Below, piece by piece: positions 8,842 to 17,088 of a stretch of DNA of 64,000 nucleotides (the stretch's first letter is position 1; each line of letters begins with the position of its first letter). Both the position numbers and the translations under genes were made by a program. Origin of the DNA: JBBSJZ01 sp041739875 (GTDB lineage Bacteria > Planctomycetota > Planctomycetia > Pirellulales > Pirellulaceae); contig JBGSNA010000226.1 in assembly GCA_041739875.1 (NCBI GenBank), positions 1 through 64,000 of the forward strand, given 5' to 3'. A model generated the notes under the pieces. That model saw nothing but the letters and a program-made list of their open reading frames with translations. It was not told where the DNA came from and did no database searches.

Positions 8842-9861
8842 TCAAGCTTTTGACTCCGCGACGCGTTCAATCACCATCACAGCGATCCCGGCTGCGATCG
8901 CAAGCCCCATAAGCATGACCATTGATGTGCCGGTCCAGTTCGCAGGCGAGAAGTATTCCATTTCGCGGTATTTCATTTCCAGATCTGCGGTAGCCGCTGT
9001 CGGTGCCTGCATCGGCCACAAGCGTCCGATGCTGCCAATCATCAGACCGACAAGCCCTGCCATCGTGACGCCACTGTGGTGCTCGAGCATCCAACGAAGC
9101 ACACGTGAGAACGCAAGCAATCCAAACGCGCAGCCGCTCGCAAACACGATGATTTGTGTCGCAGAATCCACCGTGATGTGCCCCTTTGCCGCTTCTTTGA
9201 TCAGCCCCGTGACGGGGTGATAGACACCAAGCAGTAACAGCACAAATGCACCGCTGATGCCCGGTAAAATCATCGCACAGATCGCGATCGATGCACTGAC
9301 GAATAAAAACGGTAGGCTGGTACTGCCTTGCGACATGGGCAAAATGCAAATCACGGATGCGACGATACCGCCAAGTACTGCCGCGACGATTCGCGATGGT
9401 CCCCAATGGTCAACGTAACGCCGCACAATCCATACGCTTGCGAGCACCAAACCAAGAAACACCGCCAACGTCTCGGGCATCCGATGGTCGAGCAACCAGT
9501 GCATGATTCCGGCAAGCGAGACGATGCCCGTTGCGACTCCGGCACCCAAAGCGACGAGGAACCGCAAATCCACATGTTCAGCTGCTTCTCGAAAATGACG
9601 CTGGCGAACAAGAGAAAGGAGTTCGAGATCGACGTGACTGATCGCGGTGACCAAGCGTTGGTAGTGTCCGAGGATTAATGCCACTGTCCCGCCACTCACT
9701 CCGGGTACCGTGTCGGCGGCGCCCATCATGAAGCCTCTTGCGACATTGATGATATCTCCAGTCAAGCAAGGTACGGGGCAGACGATTGTTGACGCAATTG
9801 TCGATTGACCCGCGTCGGTTCCTGGATTTTTCTCGCTGGGCATCGTCTTGGGGATCGTCAT
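8842..9861 (-). CDS. DUF368 membrane protein, probable polyprenyl-phosphate transporter
   Basis: This 339-residue multi-spanning protein of the DUF368 family has the signature ARGFMMGAADTVPGVSGGTVALILG at about 42-66, a matching later element LPGISGAFVLLLLGVYHPV, and about eight hydrophobic helices. Members of this family have been described as undecaprenyl-phosphate translocases that recycle the lipid carrier for cell-wall polymers, and that role is inferred here. The N-terminal 35 residues are polar and low in conservation, so the true start may be one of the inner ATG codons (for example 9843); no clear ribosome binding site decides this. It is a single leftward gene, divergent from lexA. 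Confidence 0.85.
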   Translation of the reverse strand: MTIPKTMPSEKNPGTDAGQSTIASTIVCPVPCLTGDIINVARGFMMGAADTVPGVSGGTVALILGHYQRLVTAISHVDLELLSLVRQRHFREAAEHVDLRFLVALGAGVATGIVSLAGIMHWLLDHRMPETLAVFLGLVLASVWIVRRYVDHWGPSRIVAAVLGGIVASVICILPMSQGSTSLPFLFVSASIAICAMILPGISGAFVLLLLGVYHPVTGLIKEAAKGHITVDSATQIIVFASGCAFGLLAFSRVLRWMLEHHSGVTMAGLVGLMIGSIGRLWPMQAPTAATADLEMKYREMEYFSPANWTGTSMVMLMGLAIAAGIAVMVIERVAESKA

Positions 9862-9984
9862 GGGGATTTTAATTTGCCTGGAATGCGGAATCGAATACGG
9901 TCCGCGGCAAGCCAGTCGAACGCTCGATCCGTTGTTGTAGATATCGCTCTCAAACTCGCCGTTACTAGAGCATCGTCGGAACGT

Positions 9985-10017
9985 TTCGTCAGGCCACCTC
10001 GTCAGCTCACCTCGTCA
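9985..10017. repeat. Short intergenic tandem repeat (CACCTCGTCA)
   Basis: TTTCGTCAG is followed by GCCACCTCGTCA and GCTCACCTCGTCA, units of 12-13 bp. It is one of a family of micro-duplications seen in spacers of this window. Confidence 0.75.
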
Positions 10018-10234
10018 CAGTTCGCGATAATTGCGCGGCAAAAATCTCTCGGCTGAGCGTGCACCATCTCCGACGCCATCGAGATACGCCAAAACGACTG
10101 AAGTGATACTCGAATCACGTTACTTTGGGTGTTGAGGACGCTTGCTGGATACTGTGATCCAATTGATGCTGCTAGATTCCGCCGCGATCGCTACCGAAAA
10201 GTACTGCCATGCTAGCTTCACACAGAGCTTTTTG

Positions 10235-10256
10235 AAAAAATGGCGTAAAAACGCCA
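10235..10256 (-). terminator. Leftward intrinsic terminator upstream of lexA
   Basis: Read on the minus strand, TGGCGT, loop TTTT, and ACGCCA are followed directly by six T residues. The stem is 6 bp with 4 GC pairs. No annotated leftward gene ends here: the nearest leftward gene (DUF368) starts downstream of it. It would end transcripts that arise leftward from the lexA promoter region or antisense to lexA. Confidence 0.6.
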
Positions 10257-10287
10257 CGTGCGGGAATACACCCATTTCGTTATAACT

Positions 10288-10306
10288 GTTCAATTAATCA
10301 CTGAAC
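10288..10306. promoter_or_regulatory. Imperfect palindrome GTTC-N11-GAAC upstream of lexA
   Basis: GTTCA at the left and TGAAC at the right bound a 19-base site with further symmetric positions inside. It lies 82 bases before the lexA ATG. It could be a LexA operator, since GTTC/GAAC half-sites occur in several bacterial LexA motifs, but the assignment is inference. Confidence 0.4.
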
Positions 10307-10323
10307 CACCCAAAATCAGTGTG

Positions 10324-10356
10324 GACGAGTGTTTAGTTTTTTGTACAATACTCGTC
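10324..10356. promoter_or_regulatory. Inverted repeat overlapping the probable lexA minus-10
   Basis: GACGAGTGTT and AATACTCGTC are inverted around a 13-base centre, matching at 9 of 10 arm positions. The centre holds the 8-bp palindrome TTGTACAA (10341-10348), and TACAAT at 10344-10349 is a fair minus-10 box. A repressor bound here would block the promoter, which fits LexA autoregulation. Confidence 0.45.
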
Positions 10357-10388
10357 ATCACTTTGATCCTTAGATAGGGACGGGAACC

Positions 10389-10991
10389 ATGACAATTGGC
10401 CAACTCACCGAACGTCAGCAAGACGTTTATGACTTAATCCGCTCACTGATCGTAAATCGTGGTTACGGTCCGACAGTGCGTGAAATTGGCGAACATTTTG
10501 GTATCAAGAGCCCCAACGGTGTCATGTGTCACCTGCGTGCTCTCGAACGCAAGGGAATGATTCGTCGCAGCCCCAATAAATCTCGAGCGATCGAGCTCAC
10601 TCAATCGGCCGATCGAAACGGTCACAGCCTACAAATGGCTGGAATGGTTTCGGCTGGTCCAACCACATTGGCCTTTGAGCAGAACGATCGAGTCGACTTC
10701 AGCGAGCTGTTGTTTGGCGACGAAAGATTTATTCTTCGAGTTTCGGGTGATTCGATGATCGATGCCCACATCGCGGACGGCGACTATGTCATCGTCCAAC
10801 GGCAAACGACTGCCGATGACGGCCAGATGGTGGTCGCCCAGACTGCGGAAGGCGAGGCCACACTGAAATACTGGTTTCCTGAGAACGGGCGAATCCGACT
10901 CCAACCAGCAAACGCGGAAATGCAACCGATTTATGTGCAAGACGCTGGCGTTATCGGTGTCGCTGTCGGCGTTGTTCGCACGAAGGTCTAG
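10389..10991 (+). CDS. lexA: LexA repressor (SOS response)
   Basis: This is a 200-residue LexA. The N-terminal winged-helix domain starts LTERQQDVYDLIRSL and contains the recognition region GPTVREIGEHFGIKSPNGV at about 29-47. The hinge carries the Ala-Gly cleavage site in MAGMVSAGP. The catalytic serine is in SGDSMIDAHIADGDYV and the lysine in EATLKYWFPENG, the Ser/Lys dyad of self-cleaving S24 peptidases. LexA represses DNA-damage genes until RecA filaments trigger self-cleavage. The gene is monocistronic, with GGGACGGGAACC just before the ATG. Candidate operators lie at 10288 and 10324. The stop codon is part of a hairpin and of a 15-bp tandem repeat. Confidence 0.97.
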   Translation: MTIGQLTERQQDVYDLIRSLIVNRGYGPTVREIGEHFGIKSPNGVMCHLRALERKGMIRRSPNKSRAIELTQSADRNGHSLQMAGMVSAGPTTLAFEQNDRVDFSELLFGDERFILRVSGDSMIDAHIADGDYVIVQRQTTADDGQMVVAQTAEGEATLKYWFPENGRIRLQPANAEMQPIYVQDAGVIGVAVGVVRTKV

Positions 10992-11008
10992 GTTGACAAG
11001 ACCTAGAC
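10986..11008. terminator. Hairpin overlapping the lexA stop codon
   Basis: GTCTAGGT and ACCTAGAC form a perfect 8-bp stem with loop TGACAAG, beginning within the last lexA codons. No T-run follows, so it may be a weak or factor-dependent terminator, and it also lies within the tandem repeat at this site. Confidence 0.45.
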
Positions 11009-11029
11009 TGACAGGGGCTAGGCTGACGC
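10988..11029. repeat. Tandem repeat, 15-bp unit, three copies, spanning the lexA stop
   Basis: CTAGGTTGACAAGAC, CTAGACTGACAGGGG and CTAGGCTGACG follow each other. The TAG of the first unit is the lexA stop codon, and each unit repeats CTAG and TGAC. Confidence 0.8.
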
Positions 11030-11032
11030 AAC

Positions 11033-12382
11033 TCAGCCCGCTTGGCGACGTTCATCCGCCGAGTTGAGCTTGTTGTAGAGCGTTTTGAGGCTGACGCCGA
11101 GTTCGTCGGCCGCGGCGGGCTTGTTGCCATCGTGACGCGCAATCGCGCGTTCGATGGCCATCAGTTCTAATTCACGAAGGCTCATTGGCTCGCCTTCTCG
11201 AATGGCCTTGCGAAGTTGTCGACGACCGAAGTGTCGAGGCAGGTGTTCGGGAGTGATGGGGAACGAATCGCAAAGGATCGCTGCGTGTTCGACCACATTG
11301 GCTAGTTCACGAACATTTCCCGGCCACGAGTGTGACTTCAACTCCGTAATCGCTTCTTCGCTAAACAGCTGGTCGTCGGCACCATCTTTGCGGTGACGGC
11401 GAAGCAAGTGGATCGCCAACGGTTCGATGTCGTTGACACGTTGTCGCAAACTCGGCACGTGGATTTCGAAGGTGTTGATGCGGAACATCAAGTCTTCGCG
11501 GAAAGTACCTTCTTCGACCATCTTTTCAAGGTCTCGGTGTGTCGCGCAAATGACGCGAACATCGACATGAACGGTTTGGTTGTCGCCCACGCGACGAATG
11601 TCGCCAGTTTCAAGAACGCGTAGTAGCTTCGCTTGCATCGCGAGGGGAAGTTCACCAATCTCGTCAAGAAACACGGTGCCTCCGTCAGCAACTTCGAAAA
11701 GCCCGACGCGAGCCGAGTCGGCGCCTGTGAATGCTCCTCGGCAATGGCCAAACAGTTCGCTTTCAATCAAGTTCTCAGGCAACGCTCCGCAATTGATCGC
11801 AACAAGCGGTTTGTCGGCATGCATACTCGAGTCATGAACGGCTCGCGCAACCAGTTCTTTGCCGCATCCGGTTTCGCCACGGATCAAGACGCTACTCTCG
11901 GTCGGTGCGACTTTGGCGATCAGCTTGCGGACGCTGTCCATCGCTGGGCCCGTGCCGACGAGTTGCGAGTCGCCTTCGGCCATTCGCAATCGATGCTGTA
12001 ATGCCGCCAGCTGCCGTTTCGTTTGACGCCGCTCCGCCACGCGTCCCAGCAAGCCAGCGATGTCGGCGAGCCGGCACGGTTTGGTCAGGTAGTCAAACGC
12101 TTGCTCGCGCAGCGCGGCGATCGCCGTTTCTTGACTCGGCTTTCCCGTCATCACCACCGCTTCGACCTCAGGCCGAATTTCTCGGGCGCGTTGAATGACT
12201 TCAATCCCGTTCTTGCCTGGCATGTCGATGTCAACAATCAAACAATCGAACGGTTCGCGTTCGATGGCGGCGATCGCAGTGAGACCATCCGGACACACGG
12301 TCACAGAGTATCCCATGCGCGGTAACTCGGTCCGCATGAGTTCTTGCAGATTCTTTTCGTCGTCAGCAAACAGTATGTGCAT
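11033..12382 (-). CDS. NtrC-family sigma-54-dependent response regulator
   Basis: This is a 449-residue regulator. The receiver domain starts MHILFADDEKNL, with the phospho-acceptor Asp in CLIVDIDMPGKNG at about 52. The central AAA+ domain has Walker A GETGCGKE, the sigma-54 contact motif GAFTGAD and Walker B GGTVFLDEIGELP. The C-terminal Fis-type helix-turn-helix is KPAAADELGVSLKTLYNKL. It should activate sigma-54 promoters when phosphorylated. I chose the ATG at 12380-12382 because the receiver begins there, 10 bases after the kinase stop; an ATG at 12415 would overlap the kinase gene. It ends a leftward cluster containing two histidine kinases. Its target genes are not apparent in the window. 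Confidence 0.93.
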   Translation of the reverse strand: MHILFADDEKNLQELMRTELPRMGYSVTVCPDGLTAIAAIEREPFDCLIVDIDMPGKNGIEVIQRAREIRPEVEAVVMTGKPSQETAIAALREQAFDYLTKPCRLADIAGLLGRVAERRQTKRQLAALQHRLRMAEGDSQLVGTGPAMDSVRKLIAKVAPTESSVLIRGETGCGKELVARAVHDSSMHADKPLVAINCGALPENLIESELFGHCRGAFTGADSARVGLFEVADGGTVFLDEIGELPLAMQAKLLRVLETGDIRRVGDNQTVHVDVRVICATHRDLEKMVEEGTFREDLMFRINTFEIHVPSLRQRVNDIEPLAIHLLRRHRKDGADDQLFSEEAITELKSHSWPGNVRELANVVEHAAILCDSFPITPEHLPRHFGRRQLRKAIREGEPMSLRELELMAIERAIARHDGNKPAAADELGVSLKTLYNKLNSADERRQAG

Positions 12383-12392
12383 CGACGTTGCT

Positions 12393-14066
12393 TTAAGCGG
12401 CTTGGTACGACTCATGTTTCCACGTGGGGCTGGCGATTGAAATTGTTTTCTTTTCGGATGTCATAGCGTGAATCGGTAGCAAAAGTTCCATTCGAGATCC
12501 TTTGCCCGGTCCGTCGCTGTGAGGAACCAATGTTCCTCCGTGTTGGGACACGATTCGATAGGAGATGCTCAAACCGAGACCCGTTCCGCTGCCGTTGCTC
12601 CGGCGAGTAAAGAAGGGTTCAAAGAGATGTTGGAGCACTTCCGATGTCATGCCACAGCCATCATCTTGAACGCCGATCAAAACGTGGTCGCCAGATCGCT
12701 TGACAGTAATATCGACGGCGCCGTCACAGTCCACGCACTCGAGTGAGTTTGTAAGTAAGTTCAATACGACTTGTCGAATTTCCTGGGGGTTCACATCGGC
12801 GATCGTGTTGTCGTCACTACGCATCCGTAGTGTCTTGCACCGATATTCACCGACTTTGCTGACCATGTCGACAACCTCGTTGACGAGTGTCGCGAGGTTC
12901 GTCGGAGTGCGTTTGAACTCGCCCATTCGACTGAAGTCGAGCAGTCGTTCGGTAATCCCTTTGCATCGAAACGCTTCGTCTTGTATGCGGCGCAGGTTCG
13001 TGTGAAGTTCGAGTATCAATTCGTCGTACGTCTGGCCATCGCCATTGCGACTTGACGATAATTCTTCCAAACGAGACTCGAGCGATTCCGCGCTCCAGGC
13101 AATCGTCGCTAACGGATTGTTGATCTCGTGGGCCACGCCAGCCGCAAGAAAACCGACACTGGCAAGTTGTTCATTTTGGATAACTTCACGACTGCGTTGC
13201 TGGACCTGGCGATCCAGATCGCTACAAACGTCATTGAGCTTTTGGTAAGCGAGTTGAAATCGATTCGTCATGTCGTTCATCGCTTCAGCGAGTTCGCACA
13301 ACTCGTCGCCTGTTCCCAAATCAATACGATGCTCGAGTTGTCCGCCGGCCACCAACCGGGACCCGTCCAATAACGTTCGGAACGGTTGCACGATCAGCGA
13401 GCTGAATAGCCAAACTAATGCGACGACCAGAAACACAGCCAATCCGAACGACACCCAGGCTGCAGCAATCCAAGCTCGATATTGACCGCGTACTTCACCA
13501 CTGAATTCAGACATCCCGCCGTGAATCAAATTTAAATGGTCGCCGGTCTGGCTAGCGAGCGTTTCGAGCAACGAATGGAATTGTTGTCGATCAGTCTGTT
13601 CCCCGAGATTCGGCTTCTTGCGAGATTTACTTATCGTCTCAAGTGTATGCTTGATTTTCTCGAGACTCTCTTTTCGCAAGCGAGAATTAACAAAAAGCGA
13701 CGCTCTTTGCGATTCATCAGAGACCATGGATCTGTATCGGCCAAGCGTTATTTCGCAATCTAAAATCGCCTGCTCAAACGCAGAACGTTCAAGCGTGATG
13801 AGTGACCCTTCGAGTAACGACGACTCGATCATCCCTTCCTGCTGAAAGAGTTTGTTGAGGCGATCGTGGCTTTCCCGAAGTGCCAAGGACCAATGGTTCA
13901 AATCGTTTGCTAACAACAGTTCGCTGGCTCGCCGACCGACGGCTTCGGCAACATTGCGATATCGATAGAGGCCCCAGAAACTGCTCACCGCTAGGACGCT
14001 CACGATCGCTGAGAGCAACATGAGTGCGACGAAAAGCTTCGTGCGAATGGAACGTCGTCTGAGCAT
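12393..14066 (-). CDS. Membrane sensor histidine kinase paired with the NtrC-type regulator
   Basis: This 557-residue kinase has a first transmembrane helix just after RRRSIRTKL, a helical sensor of about 170 residues outside the membrane, and a second helix (WVSFGLAVFLVVALVWLF). A HAMP domain follows, then the H-box AAGVAHEINNPLATIAW, N-box QVVLNLLTNSLE, G-boxes DDGCGM and GSGTGLGLSISY. The H-box is of the NtrB/AtoS type that usually pairs with NtrC-like regulators, and its stop lies 10 bases before the regulator start. I chose the ATG at 14064-14066 because GGAGGGAG precedes it by five bases; longer in-frame starts lack such a site. The sensed signal is unknown. Confidence 0.93.
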   Translation of the reverse strand: MLRRRSIRTKLFVALMLLSAIVSVLAVSSFWGLYRYRNVAEAVGRRASELLLANDLNHWSLALRESHDRLNKLFQQEGMIESSLLEGSLITLERSAFEQAILDCEITLGRYRSMVSDESQRASLFVNSRLRKESLEKIKHTLETISKSRKKPNLGEQTDRQQFHSLLETLASQTGDHLNLIHGGMSEFSGEVRGQYRAWIAAAWVSFGLAVFLVVALVWLFSSLIVQPFRTLLDGSRLVAGGQLEHRIDLGTGDELCELAEAMNDMTNRFQLAYQKLNDVCSDLDRQVQQRSREVIQNEQLASVGFLAAGVAHEINNPLATIAWSAESLESRLEELSSSRNGDGQTYDELILELHTNLRRIQDEAFRCKGITERLLDFSRMGEFKRTPTNLATLVNEVVDMVSKVGEYRCKTLRMRSDDNTIADVNPQEIRQVVLNLLTNSLECVDCDGAVDITVKRSGDHVLIGVQDDGCGMTSEVLQHLFEPFFTRRSNGSGTGLGLSISYRIVSQHGGTLVPHSDGPGKGSRMELLLPIHAMTSEKKTISIASPTWKHESYQAA

Positions 14067-14211
14067 GTCGACTCCCTCCATGGTATCTAGCTCGTGAAAC
14101 ATCTTCCAAAGGGCAAGACTATCGAGCCACCTATCGCACGGCAAGACGAAACCAAGTCTTGGTTGTGCTAGCAAAGTGAAAGGACTTGCGGCGGTTCTCG
14201 CATTGCCTGCA

Positions 14212-15561
14212 TTAAATGCGAGTTGGTGGCGTTCCGAAGGGCAACGTCACGATGGCCTGGGTCCCTTGGCCCGGTTGCGAGCGAAAGTCAATGTCACCAC
14301 CCAACTTGGAGACAACGTTGCGGGTGAGGAATAAACCAAGCCCAATACCGCGTCCGGGTTCTTTCGTCGTAAAGAATGGGTCTCCCGCTCGGCCCAGCAC
14401 ATCCGCCGTCATGCCCTGGCCAGAGTCAGTGACGATTAAACGCAGTCGATCATGGTGGACATGCGATTCCAACCGCACACGGCCTTCGGCACCACTCGCG
14501 TCCAATCCATTGTGAATCAGATTTCGAACGGCTTGCGCGACGGCCTCTTGCGGCAGCCAAAGCGTTTGGTTTTCAACGACCTCAGGACCATCGATCACAT
14601 CCACTCGATGCGGGTCCCGGATTCCTTCAAGCGTCGCGTCAATCAATTCGCCCACGGTCGTGCGATCCCAACGTTGTGCCATCGAATCACCCGCAGCCGA
14701 TCGCATCCGTTGGAGGATTTGGCGACACATCTCCAACTGTCCATCAATCAGTCGCAGATCCGTGTCGACGGAGGCGGGTTTTTCGCAACCTTCTAAGTGC
14801 CGAGAAAGTTCTCGCACAATCACGTCAATCGTCGAAAGAGGCGTCGCAAGCTCGTGAGCCGCGCCAGCCGCTAGTGTCGTGAGACCCTCGAGGCGTTCGC
14901 TTGCTGCCTGAGCTGCTTGGGTCTTGAGTAATTGGCTTTCACGAGCTTTTAGTTCACCCGCAGTTCGAGTCACGAAGTACGTCACAACGCTGCTGCAGGT
15001 CGAAAACGCCAACAGCAGACCGATGCGTCGAAGCGCCACGCCGCTCTCTGGCCACGGATGCGTGACACCTTCAATGGGAATGCTTACAAACAAGATCATC
15101 GCGTACCCAAGAATCGCCAATCCCGCGAGCCGCCAGGCAAACTTTGGCCGGAGCATCACGCCGCCAACGGCTAAGTTGACAAAATAAAAGAAGCTGAACG
15201 GATTGTCGGCGCCGCCACTGAAGTAGAGCATCGCTGTGAGCATGGCGAGATCGAGTACCATCAAGCCAAACGCCACAGTGTGCTGGCGATCGACGACGGC
15301 CGTTTTCGGGTCGAGCGCATCCACTTGCGCGTCCGACGCGTCGCTGCGAGAATTCATGCTGCGGAGCCACCACCAGTAGACGCTGTTGATGAGTGCGGTG
15401 GCGCTTACCAGCGACAGCAGCGGTATCAAGGGAAGGTCCGTTTCTGCGAACCAACTTGCCGCCAAAATCGTCAACAATTGACCAGCGACGGCAAACGATC
15501 GGAGGTGCAACAGCCAAGTGCTGGAGCCAAGTCGTGCCGGAGCGATGAGCGGTGCGAACAC
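14212..15561 (-). CDS. RegB/PrrB-like six-helix sensor histidine kinase
   Basis: This 449-residue kinase has about six hydrophobic helices in the first 200 residues. These include GGADNPFSFFYFVNLAVGG, which corresponds to the quinone-binding GG-x-NPF segment of RegB/PrrB kinases. The H-box AAGAAHELATPLSTIDV is also RegB-like, and N- and G-boxes follow (VRNLIHNGLD, DSGQGM, GRGIGLGLFL). RegB kinases sense redox state through the quinone pool; that role is inferred and would suit the oxidase operon nearby. The redox cysteine region is not obviously conserved. The start is GTG at 15559-15561, with AGG about 8 bases upstream. The usual RegA partner is absent here; the only regulator in the cluster is NtrC-like. 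Confidence 0.85.
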   Translation of the reverse strand: MFAPLIAPARLGSSTWLLHLRSFAVAGQLLTILAASWFAETDLPLIPLLSLVSATALINSVYWWWLRSMNSRSDASDAQVDALDPKTAVVDRQHTVAFGLMVLDLAMLTAMLYFSGGADNPFSFFYFVNLAVGGVMLRPKFAWRLAGLAILGYAMILFVSIPIEGVTHPWPESGVALRRIGLLLAFSTCSSVVTYFVTRTAGELKARESQLLKTQAAQAASERLEGLTTLAAGAAHELATPLSTIDVIVRELSRHLEGCEKPASVDTDLRLIDGQLEMCRQILQRMRSAAGDSMAQRWDRTTVGELIDATLEGIRDPHRVDVIDGPEVVENQTLWLPQEAVAQAVRNLIHNGLDASGAEGRVRLESHVHHDRLRLIVTDSGQGMTADVLGRAGDPFFTTKEPGRGIGLGLFLTRNVVSKLGGDIDFRSQPGQGTQAIVTLPFGTPPTRI

Positions 15562-15569
15562 ACACGTGC

Positions 15570-16304
15570 CTAGTGAGAGTCGCGGCGCGTCAGCTCGTCG
15601 CGAAGTTTCGCCGCCAATTCGTATTGCTCTTGTTCGACGGCCTCTGCCAATCGTTCCGGCAACGTCCGCCCCACCGCATACTCGTTTCGCAGGGACTCAC
15701 GCAATTCGATTAAACGCACAACCAGTTCGTCTTCGTCAAAATGCTCAATCGCATCATGCTTGACAAAAAAATCTCGCAACGTTTCCAGACCAGCACTGAT
15801 TGCTTGGACCGCGTGCTCAGCCGAATTCTCCTCGAGTTCGCCGAGAGCCGCCGCTTGCGTTCGGTGGAACAGTACAAACGGACGATATTGTTCATGCGAT
15901 CCCGCCCACTCTTCGTCGGGACTCATTTGGCTACTGAGATCCATCAGCCTCAGTGTATGATCCGCGTCCATGACGGCGCGATGATAGTACTGCAGTCGCA
16001 ACCAACAAATTCGACGATGGTAGAACTGCATGAACTCCCGATCCACCTCGGAACACTCCGCTTCGGAAAGCTCACGGTCCACGTCGGCCAAGTGTTGAAG
16101 CTGCAAGTATTCCAAATACGTCTCGCAACCCTCCATTTGGGCACCATCTGGACGTCCTGTCGTCTCGAGTTGCAAAATGCCCATGTCGACACGCATTTGG
16201 ATCACGTCCCTACCGTCCTTGCCTTTGACCAAGCGGACGTTGAGTGTCGTCGGATCAAAGGCCCATTTCGACAGCAGGTCGTCGATATGCGATCGTCGCT
16301 TCAT
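15570..16304 (-). CDS. UvrB/UvrC-motif protein of unknown function
   Basis: This 244-residue soluble protein has a C-terminal UvrB/UvrC motif, LAEAVEQEQYELAAKLRDEL, an alpha-hairpin that mediates protein contacts in UvrB/C and in several regulatory proteins. The N-terminal part starts MKRRSHIDDLLSKWAFDP and has a beta-rich region with QMRVDMGILQLETTGRPDGA; the middle is helical and rich in Glu and Tyr. This layout is common in planctomycetes but I do not know a function. The ATG at 16302-16304 was chosen over the preceding TTG codon. Its stop lies 8 bases before the RegB-like kinase start, so it probably heads that transcript. Confidence 0.75.
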   Translation of the reverse strand: MKRRSHIDDLLSKWAFDPTTLNVRLVKGKDGRDVIQMRVDMGILQLETTGRPDGAQMEGCETYLEYLQLQHLADVDRELSEAECSEVDREFMQFYHRRICWLRLQYYHRAVMDADHTLRLMDLSSQMSPDEEWAGSHEQYRPFVLFHRTQAAALGELEENSAEHAVQAISAGLETLRDFFVKHDAIEHFDEDELVVRLIELRESLRNEYAVGRTLPERLAEAVEQEQYELAAKLRDELTRRDSH

Positions 16305-16505
16305 CAATCCGGTTTCGGCAGCAATTCAGGTTGGGAAAAGGGGGCGTTTGCGCTGGCAATCACTACACGATAACTGATGAGACGTAACGCGCCGCCAGTA
16401 CACAGTGGATTTCGCTTAAACTTCTATCCAAACTATAGCAGCGAAAAAAATACAGAGAAGCGTTGACAATTGGGAACACTTGATATCCGTCGGTCTTGCC
16501 CAGCC

Positions 16506-16940
16506 TCAATCGTCGTGCCGCATATCCTGGCGTCCGGCCTTCTTTTCCGATTGCTGGTGCTTTGACTCGAGTCGACGTTTCTTGCTGCCTAGGGATGGTC
16601 TCGTTGCCTTACGCGGCGTTGGTGGCGATTGGCAATCCAGAAGCATCTCGACGAGCCGCTGTCGCACGTCCGCTAGATTACGCAGCCGATCTCGGTAGCG
16701 ATCGCTCTGGAGAACCAAGTCGCCTTCACGCGTGACACGGTTTCCGTATCGGCTCATCAGCCGCCGTCGCCAATCGATGTCTAGCTTTTCGCATTTCTCG
16801 GGCGACCAACGAAGCGTCACCTTGGAATTGACTTTGTTCACATTTTGGCCACCAGGACCACTACTGCGCGCCTGAGAAAACTCCAATTCGCTCGCCATGA
16901 TGGTTAAGCGCGGATTGACATAGAGATCTTGGCCGGACAT
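16506..16940 (-). CDS. arfB: ArfB-type ribosome-rescue peptidyl-tRNA hydrolase
   Basis: This 144-residue class I release-factor-like protein has the catalytic GGQ motif in ARSSGPGGQNVNKVNSKV at about 26-43 and a basic, lysine/arginine-rich C-terminal tail (ATRPSLGSKKRRLESKHQQSEKKAG region). It lacks the stop-codon-reading domains of RF1/RF2, which is the ArfB (YaeJ) arrangement. ArfB enters stalled ribosomes lacking a codon in the A site and releases the nascent chain. AAGG lies about 8 bases before the ATG. It stands between the ccoP end and the kinase cluster, with spacers on both sides, so it is probably transcribed alone. Confidence 0.93.
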   Translation of the reverse strand: MSGQDLYVNPRLTIMASELEFSQARSSGPGGQNVNKVNSKVTLRWSPEKCEKLDIDWRRRLMSRYGNRVTREGDLVLQSDRYRDRLRNLADVRQRLVEMLLDCQSPPTPRKATRPSLGSKKRRLESKHQQSEKKAGRQDMRHDD

Positions 16941-16956
16941 CCGCTTTACCTTTTCG

Positions 16957-17008
16957 TGCTTCCCAGTCGCTGTGTTTGCTTCCCAGTCGCTAGTGCTTGC
17001 TTCCGAGT
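16957..17008. repeat. Tandem repeat, 20-bp unit, about 2.6 copies
   Basis: TGCTTCCCAGTCGCTGTGTT is followed by TGCTTCCCAGTCGCTAGTGC and a partial TTGCTTCCGAGT. It lies in the 148-base spacer between ccoP and arfB, just upstream of the arfB start. Confidence 0.9.
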
Positions 17009-17088
17009 GGACTGGGCAACCTCAATTGGAACATGACACTTACATTGAACCCAGCCTTGTCCAACGACGCTTGCTCATTGGGCGAGGT

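Larger units (their letters stand above)
9862..10388. other. 527-base divergent spacer between the DUF368 gene and lexA
   Basis: I see no credible gene here. The spacer contains a 12-13-bp tandem repeat (9985-10017), a leftward intrinsic terminator (10235-10256), two inverted repeats near lexA (10288-10306 and 10324-10356) and a TACAAT box (10344-10349) that could be the lexA minus-10. Confidence 0.7.

Noticed and set aside
10257..10388. Canonical E. coli or Gram-positive LexA box upstream of lexA
   Set aside because: Neither CTGT-N8-ACAG nor CGAAC-N4-GTTCG occurs there; only the unusual palindromes listed were found.
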